A stretch of DNA of 64,000 nucleotides from GCA-002282575 sp964606405 (GTDB lineage: Bacteria > Pseudomonadota > Gammaproteobacteria > Thiomicrospirales > Thiomicrospiraceae). Below the pieces are notes generated by a model. That model had not been told where the DNA came from. It made no database searches and worked only from the letters and a program-made list of their open reading frames with translations. Shown here piece after piece: positions 1 to 8,120 of this stretch (the first letter of the stretch is position 1; each line of letters starts with the position of its first letter). The position numbers and the translations under genes are program-made. The DNA is taken from positions 4,467 through 68,466 of the forward strand of contig CAZSGH010000009.1 of the NCBI GenBank assembly GCA_964606405.1, given 5' to 3'.

Positions 1-2110
1 TTAGCTTTTTCTGCGCTTGCTGTTTACCCAAGTGCTTACCTGCATGACGCATCGCTGCGCCCATACGAGTAGACAGTTGACCCGTCATGCCTGCCAAACG
101 CGCTTGCGCATGCTCATCCCACTGCTCAAAGTAATCTTTAAAGCGGTAATACTGCACATCATGACGAGAATCGGACGCAAAGCCATGCACCGCAAAACGA
201 TCACCAATACCATCAAGCGCCCAAGCTAACAAGGCGGTTGCCTCCTTGGTCAGTTGCAAAATACTCTTATCGCTACCACGCACTAAATCGTTGGTCGATT
301 GCGACAAGTCCATCAGCACCATCACCGCCACATCACGATGTTTTTGAATGCGACGCATTTGGATACGATCATCGGGGGTATTGCCCATACGCAAATCAAT
401 CATCGCCCGCACGGCGGCATCTAAATCGAGGTCGTCGCCTTCGGTTTGTTTGCGTTCGATTTGCAACCCACGCGGTTGTAACATATCAATAATGTGCTTT
501 AAGCGCGTAGCAACGCCTTTGTGGTCGCGCAAAATGTTATCGACTTCGTTACGATCACCACGCGGTAAACGACGCTCGTACACTGTTGCCCAATCGGGAC
601 GGTGAACCTGCACTTGGTAATCCCATTCGGGATAGTGGAAAGGTCCTAAGATAGGTTCTTTGCCTTCCAAATCATTAAAGCTAACGCCATTATCTTCGTA
701 CTGGTAAAGCTCGGTCGATAATACCAACACTTCACCATCGTCTTCCATGTCACCCGTCATTTCGGAGTCGATTTCGTTAATAAACTCCATCAACCCCACA
801 TGACGACGCTCAGCACGCTGACTGGCTGGCGTATAGTCTTTACCACCGCCTTCCCAATCGAGTTCGGCAAAGTCCCAGATAAAACGGTTATCATCACGAT
901 AAACAATCGGCAACCCCGCCATCACCGTCGATGACAAACGCGCTTGCATCTTGCTTAACAACTGACCGCAATAGGTCACGCCCAAATCCCATGCCATCTG
1001 ATTGTCATCGGCTTTGGTTTGCATGGCTTCGCGGAAGCGTCCAATCCAATCACGCTGTAATTCCGTGGGGGCAACAAAGTCTTCATCTAACAAGCCACGA
1101 CTGAGCAGTAACAAGTCCGCTAAAAACGGCTCTTGCGCCTGAATCTGTTCTGGCGTTGGCATCAAGGATAACCACAGGTTTTTTAAGCCAGGGAAGCGTG
1201 CCACCGCATTCGCCTCGACACGCGCATCTTCGAATACCGCCACACAAATACGTTGAAACATATTTAGGTTGTCTGCCTGAATCGCAGCCTTGGTGTACAT
1301 AATGTGCGCTGCCGTGTGCGCGGCAACCGCACGGTAGACTTCCATACCGCTAATGCCATCAATATCATCATAAGCATCGGGTACAAACACCGCGCCTTTT
1401 TCGATGTAAGGCTTGTAACCTTCTTTGTTTTCGTAGTCGCCAGACGTCGGACGCAAGTAAAACTCACGATTCCAAAAAGCACGCAAATACATTTGCAACT
1501 TACGTTGCGCGTCGATAAATAACACCCCACGACGCTGAGACTGAATCATACTGTGTGCATCGGCAGACTCTAACGAAAAATAGGCAATTTGCGCGGTAAA
1601 ATCACGACGATAGGTTTCTGCGCCATACATCACCCAACGACGTAGCCCACCTAAGGTCAACAGCGTTAATAGGTGATCGACATTGGCTAAAAACGGACGC
1701 AAACCACGCGGTGCTAAAGCAACCATGCGCTCAAGCAGACTTAAATAACCCTTAAATACGGCAATGTCGCCCAAACGCTTCGATGCCATCGGCATACTCG
1801 ACACCATCAGCGCCAGCACAGGACCGGAGGTTTGCGAGGCAAGCTTGAGCAATACCAGCACGATTTCACCCACCGCATCTTCACCAATCTCGCGTGCCAC
1901 TTCGGGCATGTTTTCGAGATACGAAACGAGCAAATCTTCGCCTTTGCCCAAATTGCAGAGCGCATCGACCCCGTCCAGATAGGTCTGAATGCCATTGGGT
2001 GACATGACACGCTGGGCTTCTTCAATGCTACCCTCTAGTGCATCGCGCACAATGTGCGATTTTTGCGCACAGCTTAAACCAGCAATAAAGGCTTGAATAT
2101 CAATCGACAT
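1..2110 (-). CDS. cbbO: CbbO, RuBisCO activase adaptor for the form I enzyme (3' end cut by the window)
   Basis: This is the VWA-domain partner of the CbbQ AAA+ ATPase. The CbbQO complex remodels inhibited RuBisCO by removing sugar phosphates from the active site, with CbbO docking on the substrate. About 703 codons are visible and the frame is still open at base 1, so the C terminus is missing. The MIDAS motif DLSQS lies in VMVLMDLSQSTNDLV in the C-terminal third, followed by STRMGAAMRHAG typical of the VWA domain. The ATG at 2110 has a GGAG ribosome site 9 bases upstream. It is the last gene of cbbL-cbbS-cbbQ-cbbO. The gene is clearly paralogous to the complete copy at 8121-10367, which serves the form II enzyme. 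Identification is firm; pairing with form I rests on gene order. Confidence 0.93.
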   Translation of the reverse strand, partial: MSIDIQAFIAGLSCAQKSHIVRDALEGSIEEAQRVMSPNGIQTYLDGVDALCNLGKGEDLLVSYLENMPEVAREIGEDAVGEIVLVLLKLASQTSGPVLALMVSSMPMASKRLGDIAVFKGYLSLLERMVALAPRGLRPFLANVDHLLTLLTLGGLRRWVMYGAETYRRDFTAQIAYFSLESADAHSMIQSQRRGVLFIDAQRKLQMYLRAFWNREFYLRPTSGDYENKEGYKPYIEKGAVFVPDAYDDIDGISGMEVYRAVAAHTAAHIMYTKAAIQADNLNMFQRICVAVFEDARVEANAVARFPGLKNLWLSLMPTPEQIQAQEPFLADLLLLSRGLLDEDFVAPTELQRDWIGRFREAMQTKADDNQMAWDLGVTYCGQLLSKMQARLSSTVMAGLPIVYRDDNRFIWDFAELDWEGGGKDYTPASQRAERRHVGLMEFINEIDSEMTGDMEDDGEVLVLSTELYQYEDNGVSFNDLEGKEPILGPFHYPEWDYQVQVHRPDWATVYERRLPRGDRNEVDNILRDHKGVATRLKHIIDMLQPRGLQIERKQTEGDDLDLDAAVRAMIDLRMGNTPDDRIQMRRIQKHRDVAVMVLMDLSQSTNDLVRGSDKSILQLTKEATALLAWALDGIGDRFAVHGFASDSRHDVQYYRFKDYFEQWDEHAQARLAGMTGQLSTRMGAAMRHAGKHLGKQQAQKKL

Positions 2111-2172
2111 AATTCTTTCTCCGAACGGGAGGTTTCGACGCAACAAAACCGTTATGAGCAGTTGAAGTTCGC

Positions 2173-2241
2173 GGCGCAAGGCGCGCAACACAAGGAATGT
2201 ACACTAGTACATGACGCATGTGTGAGCACCGCAGTAACAAA
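2173..2241. repeat. Intergenic repeat, copy A, between cbbQ and cbbO
   Basis: About 70 bp that matches 3244-3313 with few differences. Both contain GGCGCAAGG, then CACAAGGAATGTAC or its near match, a short spacer, GTACATGACRCA, and an ACCG..AACAA tail. The core AATGTAC..GTACAT is a small palindrome. It lies in the untranslated gap of 154 bases between cbbQ and cbbO. Its function is unknown; it may be a dispersed intergenic element or an mRNA processing hairpin. Confidence 0.6.
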
Positions 2242-2264
2242 GAAATTCAGCTGCGCAATAGGTT

Positions 2265-3068
2265 TTAGAAGAATGTTGCAATCGTTGCATCCAATGTATC
2301 GCGAATATCCGCATCATCCGTAATCGGACGCACCATCGCCATCTTACAAGCCGACTTAGGCTCAACACCTTTCGCAATCAATTTGCCAGCATAGATACAT
2401 AGACGTGTTGAAATACCCTCGTCTAAGCCATGACCTTTAAGGTTACGCGCCCGCTGGGCAATCTGCACCAACTTTTCAGCATCCCCTAAGCTGATGCCTG
2501 CTTCTCGGCTAATGACTTTCGCTTCGGTCACTTCACTAGGGTAATCAAAATCAAAGCCTGCAAAACGCTGTTTGGTCGATTGCTTCAAATCTTTCATCAG
2601 GTTTTGATAGCCTGGGTTGTACGAAATCACCAACTGAAAATCAGGGTGCGCTTCGACCAACTCGCCCTTCTTGTCAATTGGCAAAGTACGACGGTGGTCG
2701 GTTAGCGGGTGAATTACCACAGTCGTGTCTTGACGCGCTTCAACGATTTCATCGAGGTAGCAAATCGCGCCCATACGTGCTGCCAAGGTCAACGGACCAT
2801 CTTGCCAACGCGTACCGTCTTTATCTAACAACCAACGACCGACCAAATCAGCCGCCGTCATGTCTTCGTTACATGCCACCGTAATGAGCGGCTTACCCAA
2901 ACGCCACGCCATATATTCCACAAAACGTGACTTACCACAACCCGTTGGTCCTTTGAGCATCACGGGCAAACGGTTTTCATAAGCCGCTTCGTACAGGGCA
3001 ATTTCATCTTCTTGGGGTTCGTAATAAGGCTCTTTGGTCACACGGTATTGAGCAAGTAAGTCAGACAT
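2265..3068 (-). CDS. cbbQ: CbbQ, MoxR-family AAA+ ATPase of the form I RuBisCO activase
   Basis: 267 residues, the normal size for CbbQ. It is the hexameric AAA+ motor that, with CbbO, reactivates inhibited RuBisCO in the cytoplasm. Walker A is GPTGCGKSRFVEY at about residue 40-52, Walker B is ICYLDEIVEA at about 102-111, and the sensor region LVISYNPGYQ follows. The start at 3068 has an AGGAG site. It sits between cbbS and cbbO, with a terminator-like hairpin and a dispersed repeat in the 273-bp gap after cbbS. It is very similar to the second CbbQ at 7284-8096 in the core but differs at both ends and in the C-terminal helical part, which fits specialisation for different CbbO or RuBisCO partners. 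Confidence 0.95.
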   Translation of the reverse strand: MSDLLAQYRVTKEPYYEPQEDEIALYEAAYENRLPVMLKGPTGCGKSRFVEYMAWRLGKPLITVACNEDMTAADLVGRWLLDKDGTRWQDGPLTLAARMGAICYLDEIVEARQDTTVVIHPLTDHRRTLPIDKKGELVEAHPDFQLVISYNPGYQNLMKDLKQSTKQRFAGFDFDYPSEVTEAKVISREAGISLGDAEKLVQIAQRARNLKGHGLDEGISTRLCIYAGKLIAKGVEPKSACKMAMVRPITDDADIRDTLDATIATFF

Positions 3069-3137
3069 GATGGCTCTCCTAAGTGAAAAATGAATTTTTT
3101 ATCAGTGACAACACACTCAGCCAATGCATTGTCAGTG

Positions 3138-3169
3138 ATAAAAAACCCCAAACACTGCTGCTTGGGGTT
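3138..3169 (-). terminator. Hairpin terminator or attenuator after cbbS
   Basis: Arms at 3144-3151 (AACCCCAA) and 3162-3169 (TTGGGGTT) enclose a 10-base loop. On the minus strand the stem is followed by a run of T, as in an intrinsic terminator. It lies between cbbS and cbbQ, so it probably ends most cbbLS transcripts and lets a fraction read through into the activase genes. Confidence 0.75.
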
Positions 3170-3243
3170 AAATTAGCATTTATTGTGCAGCGACAATAAT
3201 TACCTGCTAGAGGTTAAGGTGTCGGTGAGCGACGATGAGTAGT

Positions 3244-3313
3244 AGGCGCAAGGAACGCAGAACAAGGAATGTACATAAAGTACATGACACAGTTCGAGTA
3301 CCGAGGCAACAAC
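3244..3313. repeat. Intergenic repeat, copy B, between cbbS and cbbQ
   Basis: Second copy of the element described at 2173-2241, in the same orientation, also placed in an operon gap of the cbbLSQO cluster. The conserved centre is ACAAGGAATGTAC then GTACATGACACA. Having two copies inside one operon on either side of cbbQ suggests either a recent spread of a mobile intergenic repeat or a shared RNA signal. Confidence 0.6.
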
Positions 3314-3341
3314 CTAATCATGTCGCGCAACCAGCATTAAC

Positions 3342-3698
3342 TTATTTTGTGTTTCCACGGTAAATAACCATCGAAGCACCTTGCGACTGCTTGAAGTTAT
3401 CGTAACCGATTAAACGGACGTGGTTACCTGGGTTAGCATCTTTACATGCTTTGCATTCACCCAAAATGGTATCGATATCTGTTTCGCCGAACAATGGCAG
3501 CTTCCACATATACCAGTAGTTATCCATTAGGTATTCTGGTTCGATATGTTCTACCGCTGGGTTCCAGCCTTTAGAAACAATATAGGCCACTTGCTTACGA
3601 ATTTCTTCGTCAGTCATCGCAGGCAAGTAAGAGAAAGTCTCGAACTTACGTGTCGAAGGGTCAGACAAACGTGACTTGTAATCTTGCATTTCGCTCAT
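3342..3698 (-). CDS. cbbS: RuBisCO form I small subunit
   Basis: 118 residues, normal for a form IA small subunit. Recognisable stretches are FETFSYLPAMTDEEI near the N terminus, PEYLMDNYWYMWKLPLFGE in the middle and HVRLIGYDN near the C terminus. The start has a GAGGTG ribosome site. It lies 73 bases after cbbL and forms the L8S8 holoenzyme with it. No carboxysome shell genes are adjacent and the activase genes follow, which matches the non-carboxysomal type of form IA locus. Confidence 0.97.
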   Translation of the reverse strand: MSEMQDYKSRLSDPSTRKFETFSYLPAMTDEEIRKQVAYIVSKGWNPAVEHIEPEYLMDNYWYMWKLPLFGETDIDTILGECKACKDANPGNHVRLIGYDNFKQSQGASMVIYRGNTK

Positions 3699-3771
3699 TT
3701 TTTCACCTCAAAAAATTAAATATGGTGTTTAGTGAGGGTTCTCATCATACAATTCAGAGAACCCAAACGCA

Positions 3772-5190
3772 TTACTTGTGTGCAGCGTCTAACTTATCGA
3801 CTGTGTCGAATTCGAAACGGATTTCTTTCCATGTTTCTAACGCAACTTTCAACTCTGGGCTGCTTTCGCCTGCTTTACGCAGGATGTCGCCACCGACTTT
3901 CTCTAGCTCAGCGCCTTCGTTACGTGCTTTTACACAAGCTTCCAAAGCAACACGGTTAGCACAAGCACCCGCAGCATTGCCCCATGGGTGACCTAAGGTA
4001 CCACCACCGAACTGCAATACAGAGTCGTCACCGAAGATATTGACCAACGCTGGCATATGCCATACGTGAATACCACCAGAAGCAACTGGGATCATACCTG
4101 GCATGTAGCCGAAGTCTTGATCGAACATGATGCCACGTGAACGGTCTTCTGCAACGAACTCTTCGCGCATGATATCAATCCAACCCAAAGTCGCTGTACG
4201 GTCGCCTTCCAGCTTACCAACAACAGTACCTGAGTGCAGGTGATCGCCACCCATCAAACGTAAGATCTTAGCCAAAACGCGGAAGTGGATACCGTGCATT
4301 GGGTTACGGTCGATGACACCGTGCATTGCGCGGTGAACGTGCAACAGGATGCCGTTTTCTTTACAGAAACGAGAAATCGATGTATGCGCCGCAAAACCAG
4401 CCGTGATGTAGTCGGTCATGATAATCGGTGTACCGATTTCTTTCGCATACTCAGCACGCTTCATCATTTCTTCAGCAGTCGCAGCCGTTACGTTTAAGTA
4501 GTGACCTTTACGCTCGCCCGTTTCTTTTTCTGCTTTTTCAATCGCTTCCTGACAGAAGTCAAAACGCTGCTTCCAGTTCATGAATGGCTGACTGTTAACG
4601 TTTTCGTCGTCTTTGGTAAAGTCCAAACCACCACGTAACGCTTCATATACAGCACGACCGTAGTTCTTAGCAGACAACCCTAACTTAGGCTTAATCGTAC
4701 AACCCAACATCGGACGACCATACTTGTTCATCATGTCGCGTTCAACTTGAATACCATGGGGAGGACCATCACAAGTCGTTAAGTAAGCTAATGGGAAACG
4801 AATATCTTCTAAACGAATCGAGCGTAATGCCTTAAATCCGAATACGTTACCAACAAGCGAAGTGAACACGTTTACAATCGAACCTGACTCGAACAAATCG
4901 ATTGGATATGCAATGAACGCATAAAACGCAGTATCGTCACCAGGCACGTCTTCGATTGAGTAAGCACGACCCTTGTAGTAGTCTAGGTCTGTTAACAAGT
5001 CAGTCCAAACCGTTGTCCATGTACCTGTCGAAGATTCAGCAGCAACCGCAGCAGCAACTTCTTCACGGTCAACCCCAGGTTGAGGTACAACTTTAAAACA
5101 AGCCAATACATCGCTTTCTTTTGGCGTGTATTCAGGCATCCAGTAGGTAGCGCGGTATTCTTTTACACCTGCGTTATACTTCTTAGCCAT
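3772..5190 (-). CDS. cbbL: RuBisCO form I large subunit (form IA type)
   Basis: 472 residues, the usual length. It carboxylates ribulose 1,5-bisphosphate in the Calvin cycle. TIKPKLG places a catalytic lysine at residue 167, GGLDFTKDDE places the carbamylated lysine at 193, and loop 6 is seen as HSGTVVGKLEG. The start at 5190 has an AAGGAG site 8 bases upstream. It is the first gene of cbbL-cbbS-cbbQ-cbbO, divergent from cbbM, and its leader carries two interleaved inverted repeats (5225-5264). No cbbR regulator gene lies beside it, which is unusual because cbbR is commonly transcribed divergently from cbb operons; here the divergent partner is the form II operon. Confidence 0.98.
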   Translation of the reverse strand: MAKKYNAGVKEYRATYWMPEYTPKESDVLACFKVVPQPGVDREEVAAAVAAESSTGTWTTVWTDLLTDLDYYKGRAYSIEDVPGDDTAFYAFIAYPIDLFESGSIVNVFTSLVGNVFGFKALRSIRLEDIRFPLAYLTTCDGPPHGIQVERDMMNKYGRPMLGCTIKPKLGLSAKNYGRAVYEALRGGLDFTKDDENVNSQPFMNWKQRFDFCQEAIEKAEKETGERKGHYLNVTAATAEEMMKRAEYAKEIGTPIIMTDYITAGFAAHTSISRFCKENGILLHVHRAMHGVIDRNPMHGIHFRVLAKILRLMGGDHLHSGTVVGKLEGDRTATLGWIDIMREEFVAEDRSRGIMFDQDFGYMPGMIPVASGGIHVWHMPALVNIFGDDSVLQFGGGTLGHPWGNAAGACANRVALEACVKARNEGAELEKVGGDILRKAGESSPELKVALETWKEIRFEFDTVDKLDAAHK

Positions 5191-5224
5191 TAGGGTGCTC
5201 CTTAGATGAAGGGATAAAAACTGT

Positions 5225-5264
5225 GTGTAAGCGCACCAAGTGATGCTTACACCAAACTTGGTGC
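5225..5264 (-). promoter_or_regulatory. Two interleaved 8-bp inverted repeats in the cbbL leader
   Basis: GTGTAAGC at 5225-5232 pairs with GCTTACAC at 5245-5252, and GCACCAAG at 5233-5240 pairs with CTTGGTGC at 5257-5264. All four arms are perfect and the dyad centres are 10 bp apart, one DNA turn. In RNA the two hairpins are mutually exclusive; in DNA they could be two phased operator sites. The element lies 35-74 bases upstream of the cbbL start codon. Confidence 0.6.
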
Positions 5265-5284
5265 AGATCGTTTCCGATCACCAC
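5251..5284. promoter_or_regulatory. Shared element upstream of cbbL (copy 1)
   Basis: This 34-bp stretch resembles 5700-5737 upstream of cbbM. Both read CCAAAYTTG, GCAG, ATCGTTTYCG and RTCACCAC in the same order, with a 3-4 base insertion after GCAG in the cbbM copy. Both copies have the same orientation on the plus strand, hence opposite orientation relative to the two operons. It may be a binding site for a common regulator such as CbbR. Confidence 0.45.
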
Positions 5285-5699
5285 GGAGCACATATTACCC
5301 AAGCACAAAGATAAACAACAATCAATTATTATCATTATCGTCATAGACATAAATCTATTGTTGTTTCAAGAAAAACAATTAATTTGAGCTAAAAAAATAT
5401 TTTTAGACTCATTATTTCGCGTTAAAACAGGTAAAAACAACTAAAAACAACAATAATAGTTGACTGAAAAACCATACAACTATTCATAAAAAATGGTCTT
5501 TAATATAGAAATATTATTTTTTATCAAGTAGTTAATACTCTTTATAAGCCTATAAACAATAACGTCTAAAGATAATAGACAATCTTTATCATAGATAATT
5601 ATCTATAATCGTTATTGAAAACTTGTGTTAGACAGCATAAATTAAACGCTATAAAATGCACCCATAGACAAATAAAGGGCTTGCTTCTTTGTTTGTTTA

Positions 5700-5737
5700 G
5701 CCAAATTTGACGCAGCAGCATCGTTTTCGGTCACCAC
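5700..5737. promoter_or_regulatory. Shared element upstream of cbbM (copy 2)
   Basis: Counterpart of 5251-5284, ending about 50 bases before the cbbM start codon. Conserved blocks are CCAAATTTG, CGCAG, ATCGTTTTCGG and TCACCAC. The match is by eye and covers about 30 aligned positions. Confidence 0.45.
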
Positions 5738-5788
5738 AATGTCCTCGATGTTCTCGTCAAACCCACATCAACACTTGGAGATGACACT

Positions 5789-7168
5789 ATGGATCAATCA
5801 GGACGTTATGCTGATCTCAGCTTAAAAGAAGAAGACTTAATCAAGGGCGACAACCATATTCTGGTTGCTTACCACATGACACCAGCAGCTGGTCACGGCT
5901 TCTTAGAAGTCGCTGCACACGTTGCTGCTGAATCTTCTACTGGTACTAACGTAGAAGTTTGTACAACAGACGACTTCACTAAAGGCGTTGACGCTTTAGT
6001 ATACGAAATCAACGAAGCAACTGGCTTAGTTAAAATCGCTTATCCATTAGACCTGTTCGATCGTAATGTTATCGATGGTCGTATGATGATCGTTTCTTTC
6101 CTAACCTTGGCGATTGGTAACAACCAGGGTATGGGTGACTGTGAATCATTGCAAATGCAAGACTTCTGGGTTCCTTCTCGTGCAGTTCAATTGTTCGACG
6201 GTCCTTCAAAAGACATTTCTGATTTATGGCGCATTTTAGGTCGTCCAGTTCAGGACGGCGGTTATATCTCTGGTACGATCATTAAGCCTAAGTTAGGCTT
6301 GCGTCCTGAGCCTTTCGCGAAAGCAGCTTACCAGTTCTGGTTGGGCGGCGACTTCATCAAGAACGATGAGCCACAAGGTAACCAAACTTTCGCACCAATG
6401 AAGAAAGTTATGCCATTGGTTTATGATGCGATGAAGCGTGCGCAAGACGAAACTGGCGAAGCTAAGTTGTTCTCTGCAAACATCACTGCTGATGATCACT
6501 ACGAAATGTGTGCTCGTGCTGACTACATCCTAGAAACATTTGGTGCTGATGCAGACAAAGTAGCGTTCTTGGTTGACGGTTATGTTGGTGGTCCAGGCAT
6601 GATCACGACAGCGCGTCGTCAGTACCCTAACCAGTACTTACACTACCACCGTGCTGGTCACGGTGCGGTAACATCGCCTTCATCTAAGCGTGGTTACACA
6701 GCTTATGTATTGGCTAAGATGTCTCGTTTACAGGGTGCGTCTGGTATCCACGTGGGTACAATGGGCTTCGGTAAGATGGAAGGCGGTAACGAAGATCGCG
6801 CAATCGCTTACATCATCGAACGCGACAGCTACACAGGTCCTTACTTCCACCAAGAATGGCATGGCATGAAGCCAACAACACCAATTATTTCTGGTGGTAT
6901 GAATGCGTTACGTCTACCTGCGTTCTTCGCGAACTTAGGTCACGGTAACGTTATCAACACTGCTGGTGGTGGTTCTTACGGTCATATCGACAGCCCAGCT
7001 GCTGGTGCTAAGTCGTTACGTCAAGCGTACGAGTGCTGGAAAGCAGGTGCTGATCCTATCGAATGGGCTAAAGAGCACAACGAGTTCGCTCGTGCGTTCG
7101 AATCTTTCCCGAAAGATGCGGACAAGATCTACCCAGGTTGGCGCGAGAAGTTGGGCGTTCACAAGTAA
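5789..7168 (+). CDS. cbbM: RuBisCO form II
   Basis: 459 residues, normal for the homo-oligomeric form II enzyme, which lacks a small subunit and works best at high CO2 and low O2. SGTIIKPKLG holds a catalytic lysine at 166, and GGDFIKNDEPQGNQ places the carbamylated lysine at 191. HVGTMGFGKMEG is the loop 6 region. A GGAGATG ribosome site precedes the ATG. It begins the plus-strand cbbM-cbbQ-cbbO operon, divergent from the form I operon. The codon composition is smooth and AT-leaning in wobble positions, as expected for a highly expressed gene. Having both forms with separate activases suggests switching of enzyme with CO2 or O2 supply. Confidence 0.98.
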   Translation: MDQSGRYADLSLKEEDLIKGDNHILVAYHMTPAAGHGFLEVAAHVAAESSTGTNVEVCTTDDFTKGVDALVYEINEATGLVKIAYPLDLFDRNVIDGRMMIVSFLTLAIGNNQGMGDCESLQMQDFWVPSRAVQLFDGPSKDISDLWRILGRPVQDGGYISGTIIKPKLGLRPEPFAKAAYQFWLGGDFIKNDEPQGNQTFAPMKKVMPLVYDAMKRAQDETGEAKLFSANITADDHYEMCARADYILETFGADADKVAFLVDGYVGGPGMITTARRQYPNQYLHYHRAGHGAVTSPSSKRGYTAYVLAKMSRLQGASGIHVGTMGFGKMEGGNEDRAIAYIIERDSYTGPYFHQEWHGMKPTTPIISGGMNALRLPAFFANLGHGNVINTAGGGSYGHIDSPAAGAKSLRQAYECWKAGADPIEWAKEHNEFARAFESFPKDADKIYPGWREKLGVHK

Positions 7169-7190
7169 TTTGTGATGTTCAACTAAAAGA

Positions 7191-7220
7191 TAACCCTGTG
7201 CTTCGGCACGGGGTTATTTC
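7191..7220 (+). terminator. Hairpin terminator or attenuator after cbbM
   Basis: Stem AACCCTGTGC / GCACGGGGTT around a TTCG tetraloop (7192-7215), followed by ATTTCTT. It sits 24 bases after the cbbM stop and before cbbQ, in the same position as the hairpin after cbbS in the opposite operon. It should reduce transcription of the activase genes relative to RuBisCO. Confidence 0.75.
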
Positions 7221-7283
7221 TTAATGCCTTAGGCAACTGAATCATTCAGAAATAACCCCTCTATCACTCAAGGAAAATTCGCC

Positions 7284-8096
7284 ATGAGCAACGATTTTGA
7301 TATTAATCAGTATCTTATTAAAGACGAACCCTTCTACCAAGCGCAAGGCAACGAAGTTAGCCTGTACGAAACCGCTTATAAAAGCCGTATGCCTGTCATG
7401 GTCAAGGGACCGACTGGGTGTGGTAAATCGCGCTTTGTCGAGCACATGGCTTGGAAGTTAGGCAAACCGATTATTACCGTTGCGTGTAACGAAGACATGA
7501 CTGCTTCTGACTTGGTTGGCCGTTATTTGCTTGATGCCAACGGCACCCGTTGGGTCGATGGTCCATTAACCTTAGCTGCACGTCATGGCGCAATTTGCTA
7601 CCTCGATGAAATCGTCGAAGCGCGTCAAGACACCACTGTGGTCATTCACCCGCTTACCGACCACCGTCGCACTTTGCCTTTAGATAAAAAAGGTGAGTTA
7701 GTACAAGCGCATCCCGATTTCCAGTTGGTTATTTCTTATAACCCTGGCTATCAGTCGCTGATGAAAGACTTAAAACAGTCAACCAAGCAACGCTTCGGTG
7801 GCATGACCTTTGACTATGCACCAGTAGACTTAGAAATCGGTATTTTGGCACGCGAAGCAAAAGTCAGCACCGAAATCGCTTCTGGCTTAGTTCAAATTGC
7901 GGTTACCGCACGTAACCTGAAAGGTCATGGCTTAACCGAAGGGATTTCGACCCGTTTATTGGTGTACGCAGCAAGCCTCATTCGTGATGGCGCTGATGTA
8001 CGCGAAGCCTGCCGTATGGCATTGGTTGAGCCTATCACTGACGATGCCGATATTCGTGATACCCTACTGCATGCGATTGATGCTATTTTCGGTTAA
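7284..8096 (+). CDS. cbbQ: CbbQ, AAA+ ATPase of the form II RuBisCO activase
   Basis: 270 residues. MoxR-type AAA+ protein with Walker A GPTGCGKSRFVEH and Walker B ICYLDEIVEA; the segment DTTVVIHPLTDHRRTLP is identical to the other copy. The start has an AAGGA site. It is followed after 24 bases by cbbO, so the pair is co-expressed. In Acidithiobacillus ferrooxidans two such QO pairs have been shown biochemically to be specific, one for form I and one for form II; that precedent and the gene order support assignment to CbbM. The longer N terminus and the different C-terminal third from the 2265-3068 copy are the likely specificity regions. Confidence 0.94.
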   Translation: MSNDFDINQYLIKDEPFYQAQGNEVSLYETAYKSRMPVMVKGPTGCGKSRFVEHMAWKLGKPIITVACNEDMTASDLVGRYLLDANGTRWVDGPLTLAARHGAICYLDEIVEARQDTTVVIHPLTDHRRTLPLDKKGELVQAHPDFQLVISYNPGYQSLMKDLKQSTKQRFGGMTFDYAPVDLEIGILAREAKVSTEIASGLVQIAVTARNLKGHGLTEGISTRLLVYAASLIRDGADVREACRMALVEPITDDADIRDTLLHAIDAIFG

Positions 8097-8120
8097 CCCA
8101 AAACAGCACTAGGAGTCGAT

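Larger units (their letters stand above)
5191..5788. promoter_or_regulatory. Divergent control region between the form I and form II RuBisCO operons
   Basis: 598 bases without a gene, strongly AT-rich in the middle (about 5300-5700). It must hold the promoters for cbbL leftwards and cbbM rightwards. Visible structure includes the interleaved palindromes at 5225-5264, a short shared element at 5251-5284 and 5700-5737, the perfect palindrome AGATAATTATCT near 5603, and several T-N11-A candidates of the LysR (CbbR) type, which are too common in AT-rich DNA to assign. The cbbM ribosome site GGAGATG precedes 5789. Confidence 0.7.

Noticed and set aside
1264..2025. Open frames of 60-90 codons on both strands inside the first 2.1 kb
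   Set aside because: They lie in other frames of the cbbO coding sequence, which is continuous from 2110 to base 2 and has family motifs.
5225..5264. H-type pseudoknot reading of the interleaved dyads
   Set aside because: With 8-bp stems the third loop would have zero bases, which cannot span the stem; alternative hairpins or DNA operators are more realistic.
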